This document shows positions 1-7,313 of a DNA stretch of 64,000 nt, piece by piece. The DNA is from Streptomyces aureoverticillatus (GTDB lineage: Bacteria; Actinomycetota; Actinomycetes; Streptomycetales; Streptomycetaceae). The stretch is from assembly GCF_014649395.1 (NCBI RefSeq), contig NZ_BMSY01000003.1, forward strand, positions 372,001 to 436,000. Direction: 5' to 3'. The first letter of the stretch is position 1; each line of letters begins with the position of its first letter. Position numbers and translations under genes: made by a program. The notes under the pieces were generated by a model that saw nothing but the letters and a program-made list of their open reading frames with translations, was not told the DNA's origin and did not search any database.

Positions 1-1037
1 GTGGTCGGGTGCGACTGGCACGCGAGGACGTAGCCGGCCTCGGTCTCCTCCGGTTCCAGGGCGAAGTTCCGGTCCATCCGGACCTCGCCGGACACCTTGA
101 ACGCCCGGCAGGTGCCGCACACCCCGCCCTTGCAGGCGAACGGCGCGTCCGCGCGGTTGCGCAGCACCGTGTCCAGGAGGGACTCCCCCGCCTGCACCGG
201 CCAGGTGCCGGAGCGGCCGTCCAGGGTCACCGTGACCGTGCTGTCCGCAGGGGCGGGCACGGCCGGCGCCGTCACGAGGCCGTCGTCCACGTGGAATATC
301 TCCTCGTGGACGCGGTGTCGCGCCACCCCCAGGGCGCGCAGCGTCCGCTCCGCCCCCTGCACCAGACCGAACGGGCCGCACAGGAACCAGCCGTCGACCT
401 CCTCGACCGGCAGCAGCGCGGGCAGCAGCCGCGCGAGCCGCTCCTCGTCCAGACGCCCGGAGTTGAGCCCCGCCTGCTGCTCCTCGCGGGAGAGCACCGT
501 CACCAACTGGAAGCGGCCCGGCCAGCGGTCCTTGAGGTCGGCCACCTCGTCGAGGAACATCGTGGACGCCGCCGTGCGGTCGCTGCGGATGAGGCAGAAC
601 TCGGCGCGCGGCTCGCGCTCCAGGAGCGTCGTGACGATGGACAGCACCGGTGTGATGCCGCTGCCGCCGACCACCGCGGCGTACCGCCCCGGGGCCGGGT
701 CCAGGGTGAAGCGGCCGGCCGGGGTCATCACGTCCAGCTCGTCGCCCGCGACTATCTCCTTGTGCGCGTACGTCGAGAAGACGCCGCCTTCCACCACGCG
801 CACCCCCACCCGCAACTCCCGCGGCTCATCGGCCGCTTGGGGGGACGGTGCCGGGGAGCAGATCGAGTACGTACGCCGGATCTCCGTGCCGTCGACGACG
901 CGGCGGATGGCCAGGTGCTGGCCCGGTGCGTACCGATACTCCTCGCGCAGGGCCGGGGGCACCGCGAAGGTCAGCGTCACGGAGTCGTCGGTGAGCTGCT
1001 CGACCGCCGCCACACGGAGCGGGTGGAAGCGCGCCAT
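1..1037 (-). CDS. paaE: phenylacetyl-CoA epoxidase reductase subunit PaaE (3' end outside window)
   Basis: NAD(P)H:acceptor reductase that feeds electrons to the PaaABC(D) epoxidase, which turns phenylacetyl-CoA into its ring-1,2-epoxide. About 345 residues are visible and the stop lies left of position 1. An FNR-type FAD site (RTYSIC, about residues 55-60) is followed by the NAD-binding GGSGITP (124-130). A plant-type 2Fe-2S domain with CKGGVCGTC lies near residue 305 and the last Cys is in CQSHPT. The ATG overlaps the paaD stop by one base (TGATG), so it is the fifth gene of a tightly coupled operon. Identity is strong because domain order and neighbours agree. Confidence 0.93.
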   Translation of the reverse strand, partial: MARFHPLRVAAVEQLTDDSVTLTFAVPPALREEYRYAPGQHLAIRRVVDGTEIRRTYSICSPAPSPQAADEPRELRVGVRVVEGGVFSTYAHKEIVAGDELDVMTPAGRFTLDPAPGRYAAVVGGSGITPVLSIVTTLLEREPRAEFCLIRSDRTAASTMFLDEVADLKDRWPGRFQLVTVLSREEQQAGLNSGRLDEERLARLLPALLPVEEVDGWFLCGPFGLVQGAERTLRALGVARHRVHEEIFHVDDGLVTAPAVPAPADSTVTVTLDGRSGTWPVQAGESLLDTVLRNRADAPFACKGGVCGTCRAFKVSGEVRMDRNFALEPEETEAGYVLACQSHPT

Positions 1038-1582
1038 CACAGCTCCTTGAAGTGGTCGAAGGGCTCGCGGCAGGAGACGCAGCGGCGCAGCGCCTTGCAG
1101 GCGGTGGACGAGAAGCGGCTGAGCAGTTCGGTGTCGGTCGATCCGCAGTGCGGGCAGCGCACCGTGAGGGACAGCGGGACCGGGCCGTCGGCGGCGTGCG
1201 GGCGCGGCGGGGCGATGCCGAACTCGGCGAGCTTGCGGCGGCCTTCCGCGCTGATGTCGTCCGTCGACCAGGCGGGGGAGAGCACCGTGCGCACGCTCAC
1301 GTCGTCCCGGCCGTGCTCGCGCAGCACCTGCTCTATGTCCGTGGACATGGCCTCTATGGCGGGGCAGCCCGTGTACGTCGGGGTCAGCTCGACGTCCACG
1401 TGGCCCGTGCCGCTGACCCGGACGGAGCGGAGCACGCCCAGCTCGGCCAGGGTGAGGACGGGCAGCTCGGGGTCGGGCACGGAGCCCGCGAGGGCGCGGA
1501 GCTCGGCTTCGAGGGCGGTGGGGGCGTGGTGGGCCGGGGCGGCTTGCTCGGCCTGGGCGGCACCGGGCGTCGTGGTCACCAT
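1037..1582 (-). CDS. paaD: phenylacetyl-CoA epoxidase accessory protein PaaD
   Basis: 181-residue MIP18/DUF59-family protein thought to help assemble the Fe-S or metal centre of the phenylacetyl-CoA epoxidase. The DUF59 core is recognisable by PDPELPVLTLAELGVL in the first third. The C-terminal third is a zinc-ribbon-like segment (CPHCGS followed by CVSC near the end). The ATG at 1582 overlaps the last 7 bases of paaC. A longer upstream frame exists but would lie inside paaC, so I use the coupled start. Family role is established; the function here is inferred from the operon. Confidence 0.93.
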   Translation of the reverse strand: MVTTTPGAAQAEQAAPAHHAPTALEAELRALAGSVPDPELPVLTLAELGVLRSVRVSGTGHVDVELTPTYTGCPAIEAMSTDIEQVLREHGRDDVSVRTVLSPAWSTDDISAEGRRKLAEFGIAPPRPHAADGPVPLSLTVRCPHCGSTDTELLSRFSSTACKALRRCVSCREPFDHFKEL

Positions 1583-2367
1583 GACGCCCCCGGGTGGCTG
1601 CGGTGCAGGTGCTGCATCTCGGCGAGCATCCGGCCGAACGACTCGGTGTGCAGGCCCTCGCGGCCCGCCCCGGCCGCCCACGCCCCGCTCTGCGGTCCCT
1701 CGGGGACGCCGAGCGTCGCCTTCTCGAGCACTTCGGTGACCCTGGCCGTCCACTGCTCGCGCAGGGCCTGCCAGTCCAGGTCCAGGCCCGGCACCGGCTG
1801 GAACATCTCTCCGGTGAACCGCCACAGCGCGTCCAGGCCGCGCTCCATCCGCTCGTGGCTCTCCGCCGTGCCGTCGCCGAGCCGGATGGTCCACTGCTCG
1901 GCGTGGTCCTGGTGGTAGGCGACCTCTTTGCCGGCCTTCGCGGCCAGAGGTGCCAACGGGCTTTCAGTGTCGGCCAGTTGGCCGTACAGAAGATTCTGGT
2001 ACACCGAGAAGTAGAGCTGGCGGGCGATGGTCTGGGCGAAGTCGCCGTTCGGCTGCTCGACGAGCTGGAGGTTGCGGAAGGCGCGCTCCTCGCGCAGATA
2101 CGCCAGCTCGTCCTCGTCGTCGACGAGGGAAAGCAGCACGCGGGCCTGACCGAGCAGGTCCAGGGCGATGTTCGCCAGGGCGACCTCTTCTTCGAGGACG
2201 GGGGCGTGGCCCGCCCATTCACCCAGGCGGTGCGAGAGCACCAGCGCGTCGTCGCCCAGGGCGAGGGCCGCGGCGTGCAGGGCCGGGGCCCCGTCGGCCG
2301 GGGACGCGGTGCCGGTCTCCGGAGACGCGGGAGTCACGGGTGCCGGGGGCACAGCTGCCGGGGTCAC
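1576..2367 (-). CDS. paaC: phenylacetyl-CoA epoxidase structural subunit PaaC
   Basis: Ferritin-like four-helix subunit that pairs with catalytic PaaA in the multicomponent epoxidase. The GTG at 2367 overlaps the paaB stop (GTGA) and gives 263 residues, close to the family norm of about 250. Family-typical text includes EEVALANIALDLLGQAR and the FRNLQLVEQPNGDFA segment. A longer frame reaching 2637 would overlap all of paaB and was rejected. The first 25 or so residues are a Pro/Ala/Thr-rich extension. PaaC normally lacks a working diiron site and serves as a scaffold. Confidence 0.94.
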   Translation of the reverse strand: MTPAAVPPAPVTPASPETGTASPADGAPALHAAALALGDDALVLSHRLGEWAGHAPVLEEEVALANIALDLLGQARVLLSLVDDEDELAYLREERAFRNLQLVEQPNGDFAQTIARQLYFSVYQNLLYGQLADTESPLAPLAAKAGKEVAYHQDHAEQWTIRLGDGTAESHERMERGLDALWRFTGEMFQPVPGLDLDWQALREQWTARVTEVLEKATLGVPEGPQSGAWAAGAGREGLHTESFGRMLAEMQHLHRSHPGASW

Positions 2368-2654
2368 AGGTGCTTCACTCCTTCCGGGATGTCGTAGAAC
2401 GTCGGGTGGCGATAGGGCTTGTCGGCGGCCGGCTCGAAGAAGGAGTCCTTCTCGTCCGGCGAGGACGCCGTGATCTCCGCGGACGGCACGACCCAGATGG
2501 AGACGCCTTCGTTCCTGCGCGTGTACAGATCCCGGGCGTTGCGCAGCGCCATCTCGGCGTCCGGGGCGTGCAGGCTGCCCGCGTGGGTGTGGGACAGGCC
2601 GCGGCGCGAGCGCACGAACACTTCCCACAGCGGCCATTCGGTCGAGCTGCTCAT
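2364..2654 (-). CDS. paaB: phenylacetyl-CoA epoxidase subunit PaaB
   Basis: 96-residue small subunit that bridges PaaAC heterodimers in the epoxidase complex. It begins [17 protein letters not shown], the typical PaaB opening, and contains the conserved [13 protein letters not shown] helix. The length matches the family. The ATG overlaps the paaA stop (ATGA) and the stop overlaps the paaC GTG, so expression is coupled on both sides. Confidence 0.95.
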   Translation of the reverse strand: MSSSTEWPLWEVFVRSRRGLSHTHAGSLHAPDAEMALRNARDLYTRRNEGVSIWVVPSAEITASSPDEKDSFFEPAADKPYRHPTFYDIPEGVKHL

Positions 2655-3700
2655 GCGGTCGCCTCCTCGCGCTCGCTGTTCTTGGCGGACTTGGCGGACT
2701 TGGTGGCCTTGGCGGTCCTGGCGGCGCTCTTGGCGGCGTAGGCGGTCGCCGCCTCGCGCACCCAGGCGCCCTCTTCGTGGGCCCGCCTGCGCTGGGTGAT
2801 GCGCTGTTCGTTGCACGGGCCGTTGCCCTTGAGGACCGCCCAGAACTCGCTCCAGTCGATGGCGCCGAAGTCGTGGTGCCCCCGCTCGTCGTTCCAGCGC
2901 AGGTCCGGGTCCGGGAGGGTCAGGCCCAGCGACTCGGCCTGGGGGACGCAGATGTCCACGAAGCGCTGGCGCAGCTCGTCGTTCGAATGGCGCTTGATCT
3001 TCCAGGTCATCGACTGCTCGGAGTGCGACGACTCCGCGTCCGGCGGGCCGAACATCATCAGGGACGGCCACCACCAGCGGTCCACGGCGTCCTGGGCCAT
3101 GGCGTGCTGCGCCGGAGTGCCGCGGCTGAGGGCGAGGAGCAGCTCATAACCCTGGCGCTGGTGGAACGACTCCTCCTTGCAGACGCGGACCATCGCGCGG
3201 GCATAGGGGCCGTACGAACACCGGCACAGGGGGACCTGGTTGGTGATCGCCGCGCCGTCCACGAGCCAGCCGATGGCGCCCACGTCCGCCCAGGTCAGGG
3301 TGGGGTAGTTGAAGATCGACGAATACTTCTGGCGGCCGGAGTGGAGTTTGTCGAGCAGGTCGTCGCGGCTCGCGCCGAGGGTTTCCGCGGCGCTGTACAG
3401 ATACAGGCCGTGGCCCGCCTCGTCCTGGACCTTGGCCATCAGGATCGCCTTGCGGCGCAGGGACGGCGCGCGCGTGATCCAGTTGGCCTCCGGCTGCATG
3501 CCGATGATCTCGGAGTGGGCATGCTGCGCCATCTGGCGCACGAGCGTGGCGCGATAGGCGTCCGGCATCCAGTCACGCGGCTCGATGCGCTCGTCGGCCG
3601 CCACGGCCGCGTCGAAGGCGGACTCGAGCGCGGCGGTGTCCGCGGCGCCCGCCGCTGTGTGGTGCGGCGCCGTGCTGGGCGGCTGGTGCGCTGTCGCCAT
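2651..3700 (-). CDS. paaA: phenylacetyl-CoA epoxidase catalytic subunit PaaA
   Basis: 349-residue diiron oxygenase subunit that epoxidises the ring of phenylacetyl-CoA. Carboxylate/His diiron ligand motifs are visible: DEAGH at 93-97 and EESFH at 176-180, with an earlier Glu near 64. The start is the ATG at 3700, with a purine-rich GAGGGGGAC just upstream. The first 25 residues and a Lys/Ala-rich C-terminal tail (repeats of SAK/TAK, about 318-345) are poorly conserved additions. It is the first gene of paaABCDE. Its leader holds tandem repeats and a TetR-type palindrome (3731-3874). Confidence 0.95.
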   Translation of the reverse strand: MATAHQPPSTAPHHTAAGAADTAALESAFDAAVAADERIEPRDWMPDAYRATLVRQMAQHAHSEIIGMQPEANWITRAPSLRRKAILMAKVQDEAGHGLYLYSAAETLGASRDDLLDKLHSGRQKYSSIFNYPTLTWADVGAIGWLVDGAAITNQVPLCRCSYGPYARAMVRVCKEESFHQRQGYELLLALSRGTPAQHAMAQDAVDRWWWPSLMMFGPPDAESSHSEQSMTWKIKRHSNDELRQRFVDICVPQAESLGLTLPDPDLRWNDERGHHDFGAIDWSEFWAVLKGNGPCNEQRITQRRRAHEEGAWVREAATAYAAKSAARTAKATKSAKSAKNSEREEATA

Positions 3701-3730
3701 CTCGGTCCCCCTCGACCTCGGGCAGTGTCC

Positions 3731-3829
3731 CGGCAACTCTCGGTGTGCCGACAACTCTCGTCTCGGTGCGTCGACAACTCTCGGAGCGTCGATCCCGGAC
3801 GTCTTTCGATCGTGACGTCTTTCGATCGT
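3731..3829. repeat. tandem repeats in the paaA leader
   Basis: Three loosely spaced copies of a CGACAACTCTCG-like unit (about 3731-3785) are followed by a perfect 16-bp tandem duplication of GACGTCTTTCGATCGT (3798-3813 and 3814-3829). They sit between the operator and the paaA start, so they would be transcribed as 5' leader. Confidence 0.8.
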
Positions 3830-3860
3830 GGACGTCCCCCTCGAAACCGGCGACCTACCG

Positions 3861-3874
3861 ACCGATCGTTCGGT
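3861..3874. promoter_or_regulatory. PaaR/TetR-type operator of paaABCDE
   Basis: The palindrome ACCGATCGTTCGGT fits ACCGNNCGNNCGGT, the core recalled for PaaR sites in corynebacteria. The same core is present at 9095-9108 and, with one mismatch, at 11943-11956. It lies just downstream of the predicted paaA -10. Confidence 0.6.
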
Positions 3875-3887
3875 TCGTGGGAATTCA

Positions 3888-3917
3888 ATGGTGCTGCGCC
3901 TCGCCATAAGGTGTCAA
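3888..3917 (-). promoter_or_regulatory. predicted paaA promoter
   Basis: The minus strand shows a perfect -35 hexamer TTGACA (3917-3912), an 18-bp spacer and a weak -10 CACCAT (3893-3888). Transcription would start near 3881, just upstream of the TetR-type palindrome at 3861-3874, so a bound repressor would block the start. Inference from sequence only. Confidence 0.45.
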
Positions 3918-3920
3918 CCC

Positions 3921-3929
3921 TGTGGATAA
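3921..3929 (-). promoter_or_regulatory. DnaA-box match upstream of paaA
   Basis: TGTGGATAA on the plus strand is TTATCCACA on the minus strand, a perfect DnaA box. It lies 3 bp upstream of the predicted paaA -35. Whether DnaA binds here is unknown. Confidence 0.45.
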
Positions 3930-4012
3930 CCTCCGGGACGCTGTGCCTGGCGGGCGGGTCTGAGTACCGTTCCGGCGGCAGGGTTCGGTCGCGGGTCGAG
4001 GAACGGGGCGAG

Positions 4013-4936
4013 ATGGACGCGTACGACAAGGGTTCGGGCGGCGGGGCCGCCGGGCCCGATGGCGCGCCTGGCCGACCCGATGACACGCCCACCCGGCCTG
4101 ATGCCGCGCCTGCCGCGCCAGGCAGCGCCCCCGCCCGGCCGCCCGGTCACGCCCCCGCCCCGCCCGACGGCGCCCCCGCCAAGCCCACGTCCGGCATCGC
4201 CGCCCTCTCCCGCGGCTCCCAAGCCGTAGCCGCGCTCGTCCTCGCCGCGGTCGTGGTCGGTGTCTGTGTCCACGTCGGGATGCTGTTCCTGCACGTGGCG
4301 CCGTCGAACACCGTGACCAAGGAGCACGGCAGGGCGGTCGACGACTGGGTGTACCCGGAGTTCGAGCAGAACTGGAAGCTGTTCGCCCCCAATCCGCTGC
4401 AGCAGAACGTCGCGGTGCAGGCCCGTGCTCAGGTCCGCACGGCGGACGGAACCGGCCGGACCACGCGTTGGTACGACCTGTCCGCGCAGGACGGCGCCGC
4501 CATCGACCACAACCTCCTGCCCAGCCACACGCAGCAGAACGAGCTGCGCAGAGGCTGGGACTTCTTCGTGGCCACGCACGACGCGCAGAATCGTCCCACC
4601 GGTCTGCGCGGTGAACTGTCCGAGCGCTACATCCGCCGCATCGTGCTGCTGCGCCTCGACCGGCACGAGCCGCTGGCCCGCGGTGAGTCCTTCGACCAGG
4701 TGCAGGTCCGGTCCCGGACCACGGCGGTGCGGCCGCCGAAGTGGAGTGACGAGAAGATCGACACCAAGCCCGTGCTGCGGGTGCTGCCGTGGTGGTCGGT
4801 GACCCCGGCCGACCTGCCGCTGGCCGCGGCGGACCGGGCGCGGAGAGACGTGGCCGAGCAGGACCGGGCGCGGCGAGACGTGGCCGCCGATGTGAGGAGA
4901 GACGTGGCCACCGATGTGAAGGGGAGCGCCCGGTGA
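4013..4936 (+). CDS. DUF5819 family membrane-anchored protein
   Basis: 307-residue protein with a long Pro/Ala/Gly-rich N-terminus (about 1-58) and one transmembrane helix (VAALVLAAVVVGVCVHVGML, about 70-90). The remaining domain faces outward and contains WVYPEFEQNWKLFAPNPL, the hallmark of DUF5819. The last 35 residues are charged and repeat RRDVA units. The stop overlaps the GTG of the HTTM gene (GTGA). DUF5819 and HTTM genes commonly sit together in actinobacteria, so they probably act as one membrane unit. The reaction is unknown. Confidence 0.85.
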   Translation: MDAYDKGSGGGAAGPDGAPGRPDDTPTRPDAAPAAPGSAPARPPGHAPAPPDGAPAKPTSGIAALSRGSQAVAALVLAAVVVGVCVHVGMLFLHVAPSNTVTKEHGRAVDDWVYPEFEQNWKLFAPNPLQQNVAVQARAQVRTADGTGRTTRWYDLSAQDGAAIDHNLLPSHTQQNELRRGWDFFVATHDAQNRPTGLRGELSERYIRRIVLLRLDRHEPLARGESFDQVQVRSRTTAVRPPKWSDEKIDTKPVLRVLPWWSVTPADLPLAAADRARRDVAEQDRARRDVAADVRRDVATDVKGSAR

Positions 4937-6243
4937 CCCACGCTGACGGCGAGCGGCCACTGCCCCGTACCGGAGGCGGCCGCCTGAAGCCCCGTTTCGA
5001 GCCGCTCGCGCGAGGCGTACAGCGCGTCACGGCGCAGGCCCTCGGCCCGTACCAGACCGCCATAGTGCGCATCGGCTTCGCCGCGACGTGGCTGCTGTTC
5101 CTGCTGCGCGAACTGCCGCACCGGCGCGAGCTGTACGGGCCCGACGGGCCGTGGAGCTGGGACATGGCCCGGCAGCTGATCTCCGCCAACGACGCCTTCA
5201 CGGTGCTGATGTGGTCGGACGGGCGGGTGTGGTTCGAGATCGTCTACTTCGTGGCGATCGCGTCCAGTGCCCTGCTGCTGGTGGGCTGGCGCACGCGCAC
5301 CATGTCCGTGCTCTTCATGGTCGGTGTGCTGTCGCTGCAGAACCGCAGCATCTTCATGGGCGACGGCGGCGACAACGTCATCCATCTGATGGCGATCTAC
5401 CTGGTGTTCACGCGGTGCGGCCAGGTCTGGTCCCTGGACGCGCGCCGTGCGGCACGGGCCGGTGGCGCGGCCGACGCGGACGGTACAACCCGCGGCGACC
5501 GCGTCGGCCCCGTGCTCTGGTGGGTCCTCGGCCTCGCGCTGTCCGTCGTGACGTTCATGGGGGAGCTCAGCGGGTTCTGGCTGCTGTTCTTCTGGGGGCT
5601 GTGGCTCGCGCACGGCCTGTGGTGGGTGGTCGTACGACGGGCGCCGCACGGGGAGCCGCGGCTGCTGCTCGACGTCGTCGCCAACCTCGCGCACAACGCC
5701 GCCCTGTTGGTGATCATGGTCGAGGCGTGCCTGATCTACGCCACGGCCGGCTGGTACAAGATCCAGGGCAGCCGCTGGCAGGACGGAACGGCCGTCTACT
5801 ACCCCCTCCAGCTCGACTACTTCTCTCCCTGGCCCGCGCTCGCCGATCTTCTGACCTCGCACGGCGTGCTGATCATGCTGGTGACCTACGGGACGGTCGC
5901 CGTGCAGGTCGCCTTCCCGTTCACGCTGTTCAACCGGCGCGTCAAGAATGCCCTCCTGGCGGCGATGATCTTCGAGCACGCCGTCATCGCCGTGGTCCTG
6001 GGGCTGCCGTTCTTCTCGCTCGCGATGATCGCGGCCGACGCGGTCTTCCTGCCGACGACGTTCCTGCGACGCCTCGGCGGCTGGGTGGCACGCGCGCGTG
6101 GAGGGCTGATTTCCCGGGCGCCGCTCTCGCGGGTGCCGCGGCTGCCGCGTCTTTCGCGCGGGGGTACGTTGCCGGGGTCGCGCGGCGAGGAGAAGCACGG
6201 CCAGGAGGCCGTCGAGGACGCGCGCGTAGGCTTCGGTGCATGA
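4933..6243 (+). CDS. HTTM domain (vitamin K gamma-carboxylase-like) membrane protein
   Basis: 436-residue polytopic protein of the HTTM family, which shares its membrane core with vitamin K-dependent gamma-carboxylase. Hydrophobic segments recur from about residue 45 to 370. Family-like text includes GDGGDNVIHLMAIYLVF and the ATAGWYKIQGSRWQDGTAV stretch. The GTG start overlaps the DUF5819 stop, and its own stop overlaps the ATG of the next gene. The substrate is unknown; carboxylase activity is only a family possibility. The last 60 residues are basic and cytosolic. Confidence 0.83.
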   Translation: MTHADGERPLPRTGGGRLKPRFEPLARGVQRVTAQALGPYQTAIVRIGFAATWLLFLLRELPHRRELYGPDGPWSWDMARQLISANDAFTVLMWSDGRVWFEIVYFVAIASSALLLVGWRTRTMSVLFMVGVLSLQNRSIFMGDGGDNVIHLMAIYLVFTRCGQVWSLDARRAARAGGAADADGTTRGDRVGPVLWWVLGLALSVVTFMGELSGFWLLFFWGLWLAHGLWWVVVRRAPHGEPRLLLDVVANLAHNAALLVIMVEACLIYATAGWYKIQGSRWQDGTAVYYPLQLDYFSPWPALADLLTSHGVLIMLVTYGTVAVQVAFPFTLFNRRVKNALLAAMIFEHAVIAVVLGLPFFSLAMIAADAVFLPTTFLRRLGGWVARARGGLISRAPLSRVPRLPRLSRGGTLPGSRGEEKHGQEAVEDARVGFGA

Positions 6244-7199
6244 GGAGCGGTAGCGGTACGGCCGGGGACGAGGGGCCGGCACGGAGGGCGTCGGCGCCGC
6301 GGGCGGATGAGGTGCCCCCGGCCGATTCGAGGCCCTCCGCGGTTCAGCTGTCCTCGGCGGACTCGGGGCTCCCCGCGGTTCAGCTGCCCGCGGCGGATCC
6401 GGCGCTCCCCACAGTTCAGGCGCCCTCGGCCGTTCAGTCGCCCCCGCAAGACCCTGTGCGCGCCTGGCGCGGTCTCGCCGACTCCTCCGTGCTCCTGGAC
6501 GGCTTTCACGCCCTGAAGCACGCGCTGCGCTTCGGCGCGAGCATCCCCGTGGCGCTGACCAGCGACAAGTCTGCTGTCCTTGCCCTCGCGGAGGACCTGG
6601 CGCCGGATGTCGCCGCCGCCCTGGGCACCCTGCTCGCCGAGACCGACGACGCGACGCTGCGCGCGCTCGTGCCGCGGCTGCATCCGACGGCCGTGGCCGC
6701 CTTGGCGGTACGTCCGTCACGCGCCGCCAACCTCCGGGCGCTGGCACACAGCCCCAGGTCCGCCCCGGTCGTCGTCCTCGACGACCCGCGGAACCTGGGC
6801 AACGCGGGGGCGGTGATCCGGCTCGCCGCCGGCTTCGGCGCGACGGGTGTCGTGACGACGGGGACGCTCGACCCCTGGCATCCCACGGTCGTCCGCGGCG
6901 GCGCGGGCCTGCACTTCGCCACGGCGGTGGAGCGCGTGGACGTGCGGGAGCTGCCCGCGGGCCCGGTGTTCGCCCTCGACGCGGAGGGCGAGGACATCCG
7001 GGGGCTCAAGATCCCCGACGACGCCGTGCTGGCCTTCGGGTCGGAACGCAGCGGTCTGTCGGGCGAACTGCGCGCCCGCGCAGACCACTTGGTGTCGCTG
7101 CCGATGCGGCCGCAGGTGTCGAGCTACAACCTCGCGACGAGTGTCGGCATGACGCTCTTCCACTGGTCCTCGGGACGGCCCCCGGGAACCCAGGTCTGA
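6240..7199 (+). CDS. TrmH/SpoU family RNA 2'-O-methyltransferase
   Basis: 319-residue SPOUT-class methyltransferase, probably modifying rRNA or tRNA with S-adenosylmethionine. SpoU motif 1 is seen as DDPRNLGNAGAVIR, motif 2 as AFGSERSGLS and motif 3 as QVSSYNLATSVGMTLF in the C-terminal 150 residues. The N-terminal 75 residues are low-complexity, with three to four copies of an AVQLxxAD-like unit encoded by about 36-bp DNA repeats (6320-6440). The ATG overlaps the HTTM stop. The last codons belong to a 35-bp tandem repeat that continues past the stop. RNA target not predictable from sequence. Confidence 0.85.
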   Translation: MRSGSGTAGDEGPARRASAPRADEVPPADSRPSAVQLSSADSGLPAVQLPAADPALPTVQAPSAVQSPPQDPVRAWRGLADSSVLLDGFHALKHALRFGASIPVALTSDKSAVLALAEDLAPDVAAALGTLLAETDDATLRALVPRLHPTAVAALAVRPSRAANLRALAHSPRSAPVVVLDDPRNLGNAGAVIRLAAGFGATGVVTTGTLDPWHPTVVRGGAGLHFATAVERVDVRELPAGPVFALDAEGEDIRGLKIPDDAVLAFGSERSGLSGELRARADHLVSLPMRPQVSSYNLATSVGMTLFHWSSGRPPGTQV

Positions 7200-7270
7200 C
7201 GGTCCTCGGGGCGGCCCCGGGAGCCCAGGTCTGACGGTCCTCGGGACGGCCCCGGGAGCCCAGGTCCGAG
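7165..7270. repeat. 35-36-bp tandem repeat spanning the methyltransferase stop codon
   Basis: Three near-identical units (7165-7200, 7201-7235, 7236-7270) begin GGTCCTCGGG. The first unit encodes the last residues and the TGA. The second copy repeats the TGA downstream, while the third has it changed. Confidence 0.9.
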
Positions 7271-7313
7271 CCCGCGCTCCCGGGGTCCGTGCGCCCGCAC
7301 CGGACCGCTCGGC

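Larger units (their letters stand above)
3701..4012. promoter_or_regulatory. 312-bp control region between paaA and the DUF5819 gene
   Basis: No gene is seen here. Reading toward paaA it holds a DnaA-box match, a TTGACA -35, a weak -10, an ACCGNNCGNNCGGT palindrome and then two sets of tandem repeats in the leader. No convincing promoter for the plus-strand DUF5819 gene was recognised. Confidence 0.6.

Noticed and set aside
1..1894. Plus-strand frames opposite paaE and paaD
   Set aside because: The minus strand encodes clear PaaE and PaaD motifs in a coupled operon; the plus-strand frames are Arg-rich shadows.
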